Positions 16,796 through 25,473 of a stretch of 64,000 nt of DNA are shown here, piece by piece (within the stretch, counting starts at the first letter, position 1; each line of letters starts with the position of its first letter). The notes under the pieces were generated by a model. The model was not told the origin of the DNA. It ran no database searches and was given only the letters and a program-made list of their open reading frames with translations. This DNA comes from Bacteroidales bacterium (lineage in GTDB: Bacteria; Bacteroidota; Bacteroidia; Bacteroidales; P3), in NCBI GenBank assembly GCA_017454015.1, contig JAFTDW010000060.1, positions 1 to 64,000 on the forward strand. Direction: 5' to 3'. The translations under genes and the position numbers were made by a program.

Positions 16796-17995
16796 CGGGG
16801 CTGAATTGGCAGTGCCAATCTTGTCGCGTATATGGTCTATGATTAGAGCTATGGCACCGTCGCCTGTGACGTTGCCAGCCGTGCCAATACTGTCGATGGC
16901 AATGTAGATGGCAATCATCAACCCCTGCATGTTCTCGTCGAATCCCAGCATCGAGGAGAGCAGGCCAAGGGCTGCCATTATGGCACCCCCGGGTACCCCA
17001 GGCGCCGCTATCATTGTTATAGAGGCCATGAATACGAACCCCATGAATGTTCCCAAGTCGTGAGGCAGCCCTACGCTGAGAGCTATGGCATAAGCGCAGG
17101 CAGTGATTTTCAGGATGCTGCACGGCAAGTGTATGGTGGCGCACAGCGGCACGGAGAATGAGGCTGTCTCTTCGCGCACACCGCACTTAATGGCCTGCGC
17201 CAACGTCACGGGAATTGTGGCCGCCGACGATGCCGTGCCCAATGCCGTGACGTATGCCGGAAGCATGGTGACAAGAGCCTTGAACGGATTTTTGTGTGTC
17301 ACGGCACCTGCTATGATAAACAGCACCAGCAACACGGTGACATGGAGCAGCGCGATGAATAGTATTATCTTGACAAACATTCCTATGACAGACCCTATGT
17401 GTCCATCGGCTCCGATATGGAGGAAAATGCCAAAGATGTAGAGCGGCAACAGCGGTATTATTACCTTGGTGATGACCAGGTTCACAATCTCCTTTGCATC
17501 GCCGAGCAGCTCCTTGACAGTATGGCCTTTTATGGCAGAGGCTGTGAGTCCGAGAATGAAAGCCAGCACCAAGGCAGATGTCACTGATATGAATGCAGGC
17601 ATCTCAATGGTGAAGTAGGGGTGGAGTGTGCTGCTCATATCGGTGTTTGCCAACGCCCCGATGCCGTCGCCGAGCAGGTACGGATAAGCAAGGCTGCACG
17701 ACACCAGTGTGAATGAGCCGGAAGCTATGGTCGACAGATAGGCTATAGCCACCGTGACAAGTAGCAGCCGCCCACCACCATTACCCAAGTCTGCGATGCC
17801 TGGCGCCACAAGGCCAATGATTAGCAAGGGGATAAAGAAACCCAGGAAGTTGCTGAATATGGAGTTGAACGTGAGGAATATGCGCACGGCCCATGCCGGA
17901 GCAAAAAAGCTGCATCCTATGCCAAGCAGTATGGCTATTATTATTTTAGGGAGCAGCCCTATATGGTGGCGTGTTGTTGAGCTGTTGTGTTTCAT
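16787..17995 (-). CDS. Dicarboxylate/amino acid:cation symporter (DAACS family)
   Basis: The 402-aa membrane protein carries the DAACS hairpin motifs: GTASSAATIPVT (HP1, family SSSAATLP) and AAPGVPGGAIMAA (HP2), with the Asp-containing SIGTAGNVTGDGA helix near the end. These proteins take up dicarboxylates or acidic/neutral amino acids with sodium or protons. I chose the ATG at 17995 (MKHNSSTTRH); a longer frame to 18025 adds ten residues. A paralog lies at 60540-61760. Confidence 0.9.
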   Translation of the reverse strand: MKHNSSTTRHHIGLLPKIIIAILLGIGCSFFAPAWAVRIFLTFNSIFSNFLGFFIPLLIIGLVAPGIADLGNGGGRLLLVTVAIAYLSTIASGSFTLVSCSLAYPYLLGDGIGALANTDMSSTLHPYFTIEMPAFISVTSALVLAFILGLTASAIKGHTVKELLGDAKEIVNLVITKVIIPLLPLYIFGIFLHIGADGHIGSVIGMFVKIILFIALLHVTVLLVLFIIAGAVTHKNPFKALVTMLPAYVTALGTASSAATIPVTLAQAIKCGVREETASFSVPLCATIHLPCSILKITACAYAIALSVGLPHDLGTFMGFVFMASITMIAAPGVPGGAIMAALGLLSSMLGFDENMQGLMIAIYIAIDSIGTAGNVTGDGAIALIIDHIRDKIGTANSAPSM

Positions 17996-18116
17996 GAAAT
18001 TTCTTGATGGAAAAATTACAAGCATTCATTAATATCGGTCGGTTTTCATAACGTCGATAATCCTGTCTTATTGCCTCGTTACAGTTTAAGAATGGTGGCT
18101 TTTCAGAAAAATAACA

Positions 18117-18165
18117 TTCCATTTCATGAGTCGTTTTCTGGCTGCGGCAATGTAAGCAAGCTTTC
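18117..18165 (+). repeat. Dispersed 48-bp repeat, copy 2
   Basis: Begins TTCCATTTCATGAGTCGT and ends GTAAGCAAGCTTTC. It matches the reverse complement of 59265-59313 with two differences. It sits 122 bases upstream of the symporter start. The rest of the gap 17996-18293 shows no gene. Confidence 0.85.
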
Positions 18166-18293
18166 ACCGCCCTTGCTGACCTTAACCCACATCCGCACCC
18201 GTTTGGGGATTATACAGTCATTGGTGCATGAGGTGGTATGGCAGGCAAGGTAACGGTCGCCAACCCTCGACGAATAATATCAGGGGCATGACG

Positions 18294-19613
18294 CTACATG
18301 TCGTTCATGTCGAGCATTACTCTCTCTTGCTTGTAGGATTGGAGCTCGGGATGGAGGGTTAGGAAGTAGTCGGTCTTTTCTTGTAGTTCGCTGGGGCTGA
18401 TATTTATAGCCTTGCGCTTTACCTCGCCGATTTTCATGCTCTTGTCTATCTCGTTGACGAGCACGATGTCTATCTCGTGTCCACCTTTTCGATCCCAGTA
18501 GTTGCCTATGTTGGTGTATTGTCCGCTCTCGCGGGCTTTCTGCCGGAAGTAACGCTCCAACATTGCGCCCGAGAAAGTGGTGTAGTCGCGCTGCACTGTC
18601 TGCTTGAGCAGCTCAATGCTGCCCGATTCCACGTAGGTCATATATTTGTGGAAAAATCGGAACCAGAATGTCATGAAGTTGTCAGCGATATAGTATTTGA
18701 CAGTCTTAGACGAAGCCTTGCTGAAGATAGGACGCAGCTGACGTAGTATGTTGTAACTGTTCTCCAGCTTGTTGAGGTATCCGCCTATCTCGTTGACACC
18801 AACGGCATCCGCTATATCGCCACGAGTGTTTATGCCACGCGCAACACATTCGAGTATTGAGAAATACACTCCGTAGTCTTTGCCAAATTCCTCTATAAGC
18901 AGGTTTTTGCCTTCGTTGATAAACAGGGAGTTCTCGCGGAATATGACATCGAGCATCTTTTTGTATGTGAAGGCTTTGGCACTCATCAGCAGCTCAACAT
19001 ACCATGCCACGCCGCCAGTAAAGGTGTACAGCGCAAGCAAATCCTCGTTGGTGTAGTCGGGATTGTGGTCGCGCAGAATCTCTTTGAGCACACCGGTGCG
19101 GAATGCCTCAATATGTATTATGTTCGTGGCTCGTGAAAACAAAGGCTCCCTATTGTCCTCGAAGATGCGGTGCATCATAGAGTAGACGCTGCCGCTCAGC
19201 AGCAGGTTAATGTGGCTACGGTCCTTGTTGAGGTCCCACACACGCTGAATGTCGCCTATGATGGATGCGTCAATGTTCATCAACTCCTGAAACTCATCGA
19301 TGATAAGTGTAAGAGGCATATTTTGCGAGGCCTTCATAAGATGCTCAAGCAAATCGGCCACATGAGTGTATGAGCCTATTGGTATGCCCAATGAATGCTC
19401 GGCAACATCAATAAACTGGCGGCACAGTATGCTCTCGCTTTTGCGTGACACGAAGAAGTATGCGCAAGGCTTGCCTTCGGTGGCTCGCAGCAACAGTTTG
19501 GTTTTACCTATGCGACGTCGGCCAACAATAACAGTCATCTGAGATGTTCCCAATGAGGTCTCCTCAATCTCATGCAACGTTTGCAGTTCCTTTTCCCTGT
19601 CGTAGAATTTCAT
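18294..19613 (-). CDS. Archaeal-type AAA ATPase with DUF234 nuclease-like C-terminus
   Basis: The 439-aa product has an ATPase_2-type P-loop: Walker A GRRRIGKT (31-38), Walker B LIIDEFQEL and a sensor LLLSGSVYSMM. A winged-helix region follows (GDIADAVGVNEIGGYLNKLE), then a DUF234 domain with a PD-(D/E)xK-like core (GGHEIDIVLVNE, then KIGEVK). Families of this build are common in Bacteroidota and archaea, are often lineage-specific, and have no established role. I chose the ATG at 19613 because MKFYDREKEL is the family start. The leader holds a 39-bp palindrome. Confidence 0.88.
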   Translation of the reverse strand: MKFYDREKELQTLHEIEETSLGTSQMTVIVGRRRIGKTKLLLRATEGKPCAYFFVSRKSESILCRQFIDVAEHSLGIPIGSYTHVADLLEHLMKASQNMPLTLIIDEFQELMNIDASIIGDIQRVWDLNKDRSHINLLLSGSVYSMMHRIFEDNREPLFSRATNIIHIEAFRTGVLKEILRDHNPDYTNEDLLALYTFTGGVAWYVELLMSAKAFTYKKMLDVIFRENSLFINEGKNLLIEEFGKDYGVYFSILECVARGINTRGDIADAVGVNEIGGYLNKLENSYNILRQLRPIFSKASSKTVKYYIADNFMTFWFRFFHKYMTYVESGSIELLKQTVQRDYTTFSGAMLERYFRQKARESGQYTNIGNYWDRKGGHEIDIVLVNEIDKSMKIGEVKRKAINISPSELQEKTDYFLTLHPELQSYKQERVMLDMNDM

Positions 19614-19635
19614 GCTAATTGCTTTTGCTTTTGAC

Positions 19636-19674
19636 AAATAGTAACCGCTGTTACCGTAACAGCGGTTACTATTT
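19636..19674 (-). promoter_or_regulatory. 39-bp near-perfect palindrome in the ATPase leader
   Basis: Arms AAATAGTAACCGCTGTTAC (19636-19654) and its exact reverse complement (19656-19674) flank one C. It lies between the -7 box (19682-19689) and the ATG (19613), so the transcript should begin with, or just before, a 19-bp hairpin. It could be an operator or a 5'-end RNA stem. Confidence 0.85.
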
Positions 19675-19681
19675 TTAAATG

Positions 19682-19689
19682 CAAAGTTA
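19682..19689 (-). promoter_or_regulatory. -7 box (TAACTTTG) for the AAA/DUF234 ATPase gene
   Basis: On the minus strand the sequence reads TAACTTTG, matching TAnnTTTG. The predicted start of transcription falls at the edge of the 39-bp palindrome. Confidence 0.6.
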
Positions 19690-19769
19690 CTGATTTTTCT
19701 TGAAATAGAAAAATTTCTCTTTGTGTTTTTGATAAATTTTAAATGATTATCCGCAATCAGCACAACATC

Positions 19770-19949
19770 GAGAGCGCCTGTTCTCCGCTGCGCTATCGAA
19801 ATGCCACTGGCATTTCTTCACTTCGAGACGCATTTGTTTACAGTTTTGTCACCCCACACTGCGCTACGCTTGTGAGGGTTTATTGAGAGCGCACATTCTC
19901 CGCTGCGCTATCGAAATGCCACTGGCATTTCTTCACTCCGAGACGCATT
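19770..19949 (+). repeat. Two 65-bp repeat units, each holding a hairpin
   Basis: Units 19770-19834 and 19885-19949 are nearly identical (start GAGAGCGC, end GACGCATT). Each contains the hairpin GAAATGCC-ACT-GGCATTTC. The 50-base spacer carries ACCCCACACTGCG and GAGGGTTTATTGAGAG, constant parts also found at 26360-26396. No coding frame is apparent. Confidence 0.85.
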
Positions 19950-19977
19950 ATTATGGCAAATGCGGATTAATACTATT

Positions 19978-22503
19978 TTAATAGCGGGCGGCTATGTCGA
20001 GGGCTTGTTGCAGGGAGCCTATCTTGTAGCCTTTACTCAGGTATAGTATGTCACCGTTACGGTGCAGGAGTGCAACTATTGGGTAGTCTGTCGCCTGTAG
20101 CGGGGCGGGGGAGCGGCCGTTGTTGGAGGCTTTGAGTATCAGCTGTTCCAGCTTGGGTGGGGTGGGGGAGCTGTCGGTGTTGGGCAGCCGCCACGAGAGC
20201 ACACCGGCTTCGGCTGGCGCCGTCATCAGTATCATGCCGCCCCACTGCCTCAGGCGTGCCGTGTCGGCACGCAGGTCGACGGACAGGTGTCGCGACGGTT
20301 CGCCGTAGGGACCGAGGTTGATGTAAAGCATTGTGGAGGGTCCGGCATAATCGTAGAGTGTCACATCGTCGAAGAGCGGTGTGGCAGGGTCTACTTTCCC
20401 GATGGCTTCAACTTTCTGTATCAATGGGAGTATGACGATGGGCAAGGTTTGCGACGAGCCCTCGGCAAGGGTGAAGAACTGAAGGCGTGAGCGCACCGAG
20501 CCGTCGGGGTAGCGGTTGCCTGTGGAGAGGCAGTAGGTGCCGGCTGGCAACTCCAGCGTGGCGGGGAACGATATCATGCGTGGGTCATCCTCGAAGTCGA
20601 AAGAGCGGAGCGACCCATCCTCGACCACGGAGAGGGAGAAGTGCGGCCAGTAGAGGGGCTTCTCGGGTTGTGTGCCACTGTAGGTGAGGGTGAGCGTGGC
20701 AGTGGCAGCGGCATTTTCTTGTGTGCTGTTGCCGGAAAGCTGCACTATACGCCATTGCCCTTCGCTGTATACATATATAATATTCGTTGCATTGTCGAGC
20801 CAGGCAGGAATGCCGGCAATGCGACATGCGGCGACAAAGAAGATGTCGCGACTGTGGGCGTCGGCATGGCGCAGCCGATAGACACCAACCGGTGAGATGG
20901 GGCAGTTATAGTAATTGCCAGTGTCGTCGACAGCTATATTGATTAGAGTCCAGTCTATGAGTTGGTCGATTTCTATGACCTTGAATTTTGACAGCTCTTT
21001 GCGGTAAGGTCTTACCATCTCGTTGCTCACACGCGCCGGCATGATGCCTTTGGCATATTCTTTATAAGGTATGTCGGGATAGTCATGTGCTGATGTCAGG
21101 TGAGCCTCAAGCACGGAGGCGCTGATGTCGCGCATATCCTTGTCGCTGAAGGTGGCAAGATAGTCGAGCGCATCGGGGTGACTGCTGATGAACTGCTCTA
21201 TCTGCTGCCAGTTGCCTTCGCTCTTGCGTACCGGCTGGCAGTCCGAGCCGGTGTGGAACGTGGAGGTGTAGGCTGCCCGCAGAGAGTCTTCGAATGCAAG
21301 CCTACGGCTGTTTTCCGTCACCTCCTCGGCTGTTGCCGTGGTGGGGTTTGCCGTGGCTTCGGGTGGTGTTATTTCAAAGGTCACTGGCTCCGTGGGTAGC
21401 TCGTTGCCCAGCGTAAGGATTACCGTACTGTCGCGCCGCACGTCGACTTTGCAGAATGCCGTGCGCACCCCGTCGGTGGCCCACACCAACAGGTCGCCAA
21501 GCCCTGTGGTAAGGCTCGCCTTGCCTTCGGCGTCGGTGTTGTATGCCGCAAGGGTGTAGTACTCGGAGTAGTTGTATTGCTTGAACTCGACGCGCGCACC
21601 TGCCATCGGCTTACCGTTGGAGTCGCACACCGTGGCTGTGACACGGCGCGTGGGAGCGTAGTGGTTCAGCAGGTTGAGCTCGCTGTAGAGGCCTGTGCGT
21701 CGAACCACCTCCTCGTCGCCTTTATAGCGTCCGAAGGCTTTGGTGTGCACCATCATGCAGCGCGAGGCGGCAATGGTGAACCACGCCATGTTGAGCCGAG
21801 GCTCGGGCTCACAGGCTCCGAGGTATTTCCACTCTCCGCCCACGTAGACCTCCACCCATGCGTGGTTGTCGTCGCAGTGCGCCCAGCGTGGAGTGTAGCA
21901 CTGGCGTGCCGGTATGCCCACGCTGCGCAGTGCCGTGACAGTGAAGGTGCTCTCCTCGCCGCACCGCCCCAGGGCGGTGCGCATGGTGGCCAGAGGCGAC
22001 GAGGTGCGGCCGTCGCTTGCACGATACGCCACGTGCTCGTGGCACCAGTGGTTGACCTCCAGCGCGGCCTGTTCCATGGACAACCCTTCCAACCGAGGCT
22101 TCAACTCGCGGTAGAACAGCATTCTGGCAGTGTCGAGGTTTTCATTGTTGACACGGTATACAAGCACGAAGTGTCGGAATATGTCCTCGGGTACCGAGTC
22201 ACCCCACGGCATGGTCTTACGCGCTTCGAAAGCTGTGCGTACTTGGTTCAGGAAGAAGTTGGCGTCGTAGTCGGCCATGTCGCAGTAGGGCATGTAGGCA
22301 TAGAGGAACTCCATGGCTTCGCGCTCGCTGCAGCAGAGGGTGTCAAAATGTTGGTCGGCTATGCCGAGAGTGGCACATCGGCTCTCATAGTCGTTATGCA
22401 CCTGTTGGCGGTAACTCTTGTCGGTAATGAAATGCGGGTTGCATGGGCAGGCGGCAAACAGCACTGCGGACACCGTGGCAAGTATCATACCTTTGATTTT
22501 CAT
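19978..22503 (-). CDS. Transglutaminase-like lipoprotein, 841 aa
   Basis: The signal peptide ends in LFAACPC, giving a probable lipidated Cys. A transglutaminase core follows, with Cys181 in GRCGEES, His214 in DDNHAWVEV and an acidic residue in LGACEPEP, the usual Cys-His-acid triad. Then comes a carboxypeptidase-regulatory-like beta domain (TVCDSNGKPMAGARVEF). Near residues 540-600 a second module, GVYRLRHADAHSRDIFFVAA then CRIAGIPAWLDN, resembles another transglutaminase core with Ser where the catalytic Cys would be. Large periplasmic members may be proteases or peptide-processing enzymes; the substrate is unknown. Confidence 0.85.
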   Translation of the reverse strand: MKIKGMILATVSAVLFAACPCNPHFITDKSYRQQVHNDYESRCATLGIADQHFDTLCCSEREAMEFLYAYMPYCDMADYDANFFLNQVRTAFEARKTMPWGDSVPEDIFRHFVLVYRVNNENLDTARMLFYRELKPRLEGLSMEQAALEVNHWCHEHVAYRASDGRTSSPLATMRTALGRCGEESTFTVTALRSVGIPARQCYTPRWAHCDDNHAWVEVYVGGEWKYLGACEPEPRLNMAWFTIAASRCMMVHTKAFGRYKGDEEVVRRTGLYSELNLLNHYAPTRRVTATVCDSNGKPMAGARVEFKQYNYSEYYTLAAYNTDAEGKASLTTGLGDLLVWATDGVRTAFCKVDVRRDSTVILTLGNELPTEPVTFEITPPEATANPTTATAEEVTENSRRLAFEDSLRAAYTSTFHTGSDCQPVRKSEGNWQQIEQFISSHPDALDYLATFSDKDMRDISASVLEAHLTSAHDYPDIPYKEYAKGIMPARVSNEMVRPYRKELSKFKVIEIDQLIDWTLINIAVDDTGNYYNCPISPVGVYRLRHADAHSRDIFFVAACRIAGIPAWLDNATNIIYVYSEGQWRIVQLSGNSTQENAAATATLTLTYSGTQPEKPLYWPHFSLSVVEDGSLRSFDFEDDPRMISFPATLELPAGTYCLSTGNRYPDGSVRSRLQFFTLAEGSSQTLPIVILPLIQKVEAIGKVDPATPLFDDVTLYDYAGPSTMLYINLGPYGEPSRHLSVDLRADTARLRQWGGMILMTAPAEAGVLSWRLPNTDSSPTPPKLEQLILKASNNGRSPAPLQATDYPIVALLHRNGDILYLSKGYKIGSLQQALDIAARY

Positions 22504-22557
22504 ATCTTGCTGCTTTGTTCGTTGTTACTTTATATTTTTATATGTGATTTCACAATA

Positions 22558-22565
22558 CAAATATA
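22558..22565 (-). promoter_or_regulatory. -7 box (TATATTTG) for the transglutaminase gene
   Basis: On the minus strand TATATTTG fits TAnnTTTG, 55 bases before the ATG at 22503, in an AT-rich divergent gap. Confidence 0.6.
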
Positions 22566-22621
22566 CGAAAAAAATATATTTCCGTTATTATTATACGCAA
22601 TGTACTGATAGAAATTAGAAA

Positions 22622-23152
22622 ATGGAAACAGAGAGGATAATGTTGCGCCCATGGCGTGACAGCGATGCCGAGGCATTGTATAAATACGCCTCCGACCCGG
22701 AGGTTGGCCCTCGCGCAGGATGGCCTCCCCATAAGAGCGTGGAGGTGAGCCGCGAGATAATACAAACCCTTTTTGCAAGAGACCACATCTGGGCTATGGT
22801 GCTAAAAGCCACAGGCGAGCCCATAGGCTGCATGGGCTATTTCCCCCACTGCGAGAGTAATATAGACATTGGCGAGAACGATGCCGAAGCTGGCTACTGG
22901 GTGGCGCGTCCCTATTGGAACCAGGGGCTCTGTACCGAGGCTTTGCGGGCAATGATAGACTACTGCTTCAACGTCATGGGGTTCGATACTATATGGAGCG
23001 ACTACTTTGTTGACAACCCCGCCTCGGGGCGTGTCATGGAGAAGTGCGGCTTCCGCGACACTGGCATGATTAACCGCTGCAGCCAACTGCAAGTGGGCTC
23101 CGACCGTCCGGTAAAGGTCATGAAACTATCTAAACAAGAATACCATGAGTGA
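22622..23152 (+). CDS. GNAT-family N-acetyltransferase, RimJ/RimL-like
   Basis: The 176-aa product reads TERIMLRPWRDSDAEALYKYAS at its start, the standard RimJ/RimL-type opening, then GYWVARPYWNQGLCTEALRA, the acetyl-CoA pyrophosphate loop, and VDNPASGRVMEKCGF. It would acetylate an amine from acetyl-CoA; the acceptor is unknown. It overlaps the next gene by 8 bases. Confidence 0.88.
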   Translation: METERIMLRPWRDSDAEALYKYASDPEVGPRAGWPPHKSVEVSREIIQTLFARDHIWAMVLKATGEPIGCMGYFPHCESNIDIGENDAEAGYWVARPYWNQGLCTEALRAMIDYCFNVMGFDTIWSDYFVDNPASGRVMEKCGFRDTGMINRCSQLQVGSDRPVKVMKLSKQEYHE

Positions 23153-24302
23153 TAATATCTTTTCAGAAGAAAAACAGGCCTGCACCGCTCTTGCCAGACG
23201 AAAACATTGGATTGACAACCTGCGCTGGGTGACAGTAATGCTGGTGCTGTTATACCATGTCATCTATTTCTTCAACAACAAAGGCGTCTTCGGCGGCATA
23301 GGCGGCTTTGGCGACGGCCCTCAGTATCAGGACGTCGTCATGTATATACTCTATCCGTGGTTCATGCCGTTGCTCTTCCTGCTGGCGGGTATCGGCTCGC
23401 GCTATGCCCTCGACAAACATTCAGATAAGGACTGGTTCAAAGCCCGCACTCGCAAACTGCTGGTGCCTGCCACTATAGGCCTGCTGGCATTCCAGTGGAT
23501 GACAGGCTATTTCAACACACACGTGGCTGGCAACGATGTGCTTGCCGCAGTGCCGCAGCCGGTCAAATATTTCCTGTGGGCATTCAGCGGCATAGGGCCG
23601 CTGTGGTTTGTCCAAGACCTCTGGCTCTTCTCGCTCTTGCTTCTTCTGGTTCGCAAAATCGACGGCAATGGCAGGTTCTACAACTGGTGCGGCAAAATGG
23701 CTGAGGGCAAGCTGGACGTTGGGTGGCTCATACTGCTCGGGGTGCTTTTCTGGATAGGGGAGAGGGCACTTGTGTTTAACCCACGTCCCGAATCGCTCGA
23801 CGGCCTCTACAACCTCTATAAGCCGTTCTTTTATCTGATACCCTTCTTGTTAGGCTACTTTGTCTTTGCCAACGACAAAGTGCAATCCGCTGTGCGCAAA
23901 GCATGGATACCGCTGATGTTCTTTGCTGTGGCGTGCGGCACGCTGCTCACCGTCACCACCTTTGGGCAGGACAACACCTTGCCACAGTACCTCTGCAAGC
24001 CGCTCAACTGCATCTACGGATGGCTAATGTGCCTCGCCATGATGGGGTGGTTTGCTGCCTGCTTCGACCGCACTGGCAAATTCGCGGGCTATATGACGCG
24101 TTCCAGCTACGGCATCTATATCGTTCACTATCTGGTAGTGGCAAGCCTCGGATACATGATGAAAATCCACACCACGCTGCCACCGGTGGCCATATATGTC
24201 ATACTGACCGTGGCTGTGTTCACCCTCTCGCCGTTACTGAACGAGGCCATAAGCCGCATACCGTTCCTCCGTTGGTGCATCCTCGGCAAGAAAAGACATT
24301 AA
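23145..24302 (+). CDS. Acyltransferase-3 family membrane protein
   Basis: The 385-aa product has about ten transmembrane helices and the acyltransferase-3 opening RKHWIDNLRWVTVMLVLLYH, with His in the first helix. It continues with the FMPLLFLLAG and YGIYIVHYLVV segments of the family. Members O-acylate sugars or peptidoglycan, or move acyl groups in antibiotic and glycan synthesis; the substrate here is open. It overlaps the GNAT gene. Confidence 0.88.
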   Translation: MSDNIFSEEKQACTALARRKHWIDNLRWVTVMLVLLYHVIYFFNNKGVFGGIGGFGDGPQYQDVVMYILYPWFMPLLFLLAGIGSRYALDKHSDKDWFKARTRKLLVPATIGLLAFQWMTGYFNTHVAGNDVLAAVPQPVKYFLWAFSGIGPLWFVQDLWLFSLLLLLVRKIDGNGRFYNWCGKMAEGKLDVGWLILLGVLFWIGERALVFNPRPESLDGLYNLYKPFFYLIPFLLGYFVFANDKVQSAVRKAWIPLMFFAVACGTLLTVTTFGQDNTLPQYLCKPLNCIYGWLMCLAMMGWFAACFDRTGKFAGYMTRSSYGIYIVHYLVVASLGYMMKIHTTLPPVAIYVILTVAVFTLSPLLNEAISRIPFLRWCILGKKRH

Positions 24303-24440
24303 TAGTCAGACACAAGTGCAAAGTATTAGCAACAGTATTTCAATCATAATCATAGTATTAATCGAACTGTAAGGCGTGGGTAGTGCATTCCACATAATAG
24401 TCTTATTCGAAAAAAAATTCTGTATATGAATTTTTTTGTG

Positions 24441-24448
24441 TACTTTTG
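24441..24448 (+). promoter_or_regulatory. -7 box (TACTTTTG) for the antitoxin-toxin pair
   Basis: TACTTTTG fits TAnnTTTG and lies 25 bases before the antitoxin ATG at 24473, in strongly AT-rich sequence. Confidence 0.55.
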
Positions 24449-24472
24449 CATTTTGAAAAAATAGGTGTAATC

Positions 24473-24739
24473 ATGTGCACATACAACATAACGGTTAGTG
24501 ATAATCTCATCGAGCGAGTGCGTCCTGTCATCGGTGCAGACACCGATATCAGCCAATGGATGCAGAGGCAAGTGGAGGCTCTTCTCATCAGCCTTGCTGT
24601 CACCCCACAACGCGACACCAAGCAATATGCCCCCGATTTGGAAGCCATCCTTGCCATGCCGCTGCTCGACAATGACGACGTGGGACTCAATGGTGAACAA
24701 GCTCGTATGGACTATTATAAAGAGAAATACGACCTATGA
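24473..24739 (+). CDS. Putative antitoxin of a PIN-domain toxin
   Basis: The 88-aa protein begins with a short strand and helix (YNITVSDNLIERVRP) compatible with a ribbon-helix-helix or RelB-like DNA-binding N-terminus, and has an acidic C-terminal half that could neutralise the toxin. Assignment rests mainly on position: its stop overlaps the PIN toxin ATG (ATGA at 24736), the usual antitoxin-first order. I chose ATG 24473 rather than upstream starts because of the -7 box 25 bases away. Confidence 0.7.
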   Translation: MCTYNITVSDNLIERVRPVIGADTDISQWMQRQVEALLISLAVTPQRDTKQYAPDLEAILAMPLLDNDDVGLNGEQARMDYYKEKYDL

Positions 24740-25151
24740 AGCGAGTGCTTATAGATACCAACGTCTTGCTTGACGTACTGCTGCACCGCGAACCTTTTTG
24801 TACGACTCTGCACAGGTTTTGAATATGGGGTTCAAAGGAGAGATAGAACTATATACCACACCGCTCTGTATCGCCACATGTGTATTTGTTGCTCGTAAAA
24901 GTCTTGGCTACAGCAACACCATAGAAGCCATGAAAATATTTGAGCGACACATACACATCACCTCAATGGATGCAAAACAACTCCACGATGCATTATATGC
25001 CGTTGCCCCCGATTTTGAGGACATGCTACAGTACTATTCCGCAGCCTCATCCGAATGCAACTACATTGTAACGCGGAACGAAAAACACTTCCCACAAGGC
25101 ATAATCGCCGTAATGTCGCCAACTGCATTCCTACAGTCTCAATTTGTGTAA
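24736..25151 (+). pseudogene. PIN-domain toxin (VapC-like) with a frameshift
   Basis: The frame from ATG 24736 reads MKRVLIDTNVLLDVLLHREP, with the first PIN acid at Asp7, then hits TGA at 24820-24822. The one-base-shifted frame gives the rest: YDSAQVLN, GEIELYTTPL, then FEDMLQYYSA and YIVTRNEKHF, ending at 25151. The two frames join at CCTTTTTGTAC, a T-run where one lost base would cause the shift. Together they make a full-length protein of about 137 residues. Asp is replaced by Asn just before YIVTRN. It is most simply an inactivated toxin; a sequencing error in the T-run is possible. Confidence 0.8.
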
Positions 25152-25267
25152 TAATGCCGGCATTTATGATAACTTATTGAGATTACTAACGCATAATGAC
25201 AATATGACATAAACATATAGAGAAAACGAATATACAATATTAACCAAGCGTTTGCTATTTGTTCCTA

Positions 25268-25390
25268 CCAAACTGAAACGTGGAAAATTTCAAATAGGGA
25301 CCCTAAGGATGACCAAATACGCAGATGCTCGTCGATAGGCGAGTATTTGAAAGTCTTTCCTTAGAGGTATTTTCCACGACCGCAGTTTGG
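25268..25390 (+). other. Long nested hairpin, candidate structured RNA or inserted element
   Basis: Four collinear helices nest: CCAAACTG (25268-25275) with CAGTTTGG (25383-25390); CGTGGAAAAT (25279-25288) with ATTTTCCACG (25369-25378); CTAAGGA (25303-25309) with TCCTTAG (25358-25364); CAAATAC (25314-25320) with GTATTTG (25343-25349). The gap 25152-25473 has no gene. GACGAGATTTACTCGCC then CTATTTTT (to about 25416) could be a weak terminator. I cannot match it to a known RNA family. Confidence 0.6.
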
Positions 25391-25473
25391 GGACGAGATT
25401 TACTCGCCTTCTATTTTTGCGGTTGTGGCAAGCTAAGGAATAGGTGGCATATCGCTATAATACAAATAGCAAT

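Noticed and set aside
25268..25390. Possible integron attC site or retron RNA
   Set aside because: The ends lack the GTTRRRY/RYYYAAC core sites, and neither an integrase nor a reverse transcriptase is encoded in the window.
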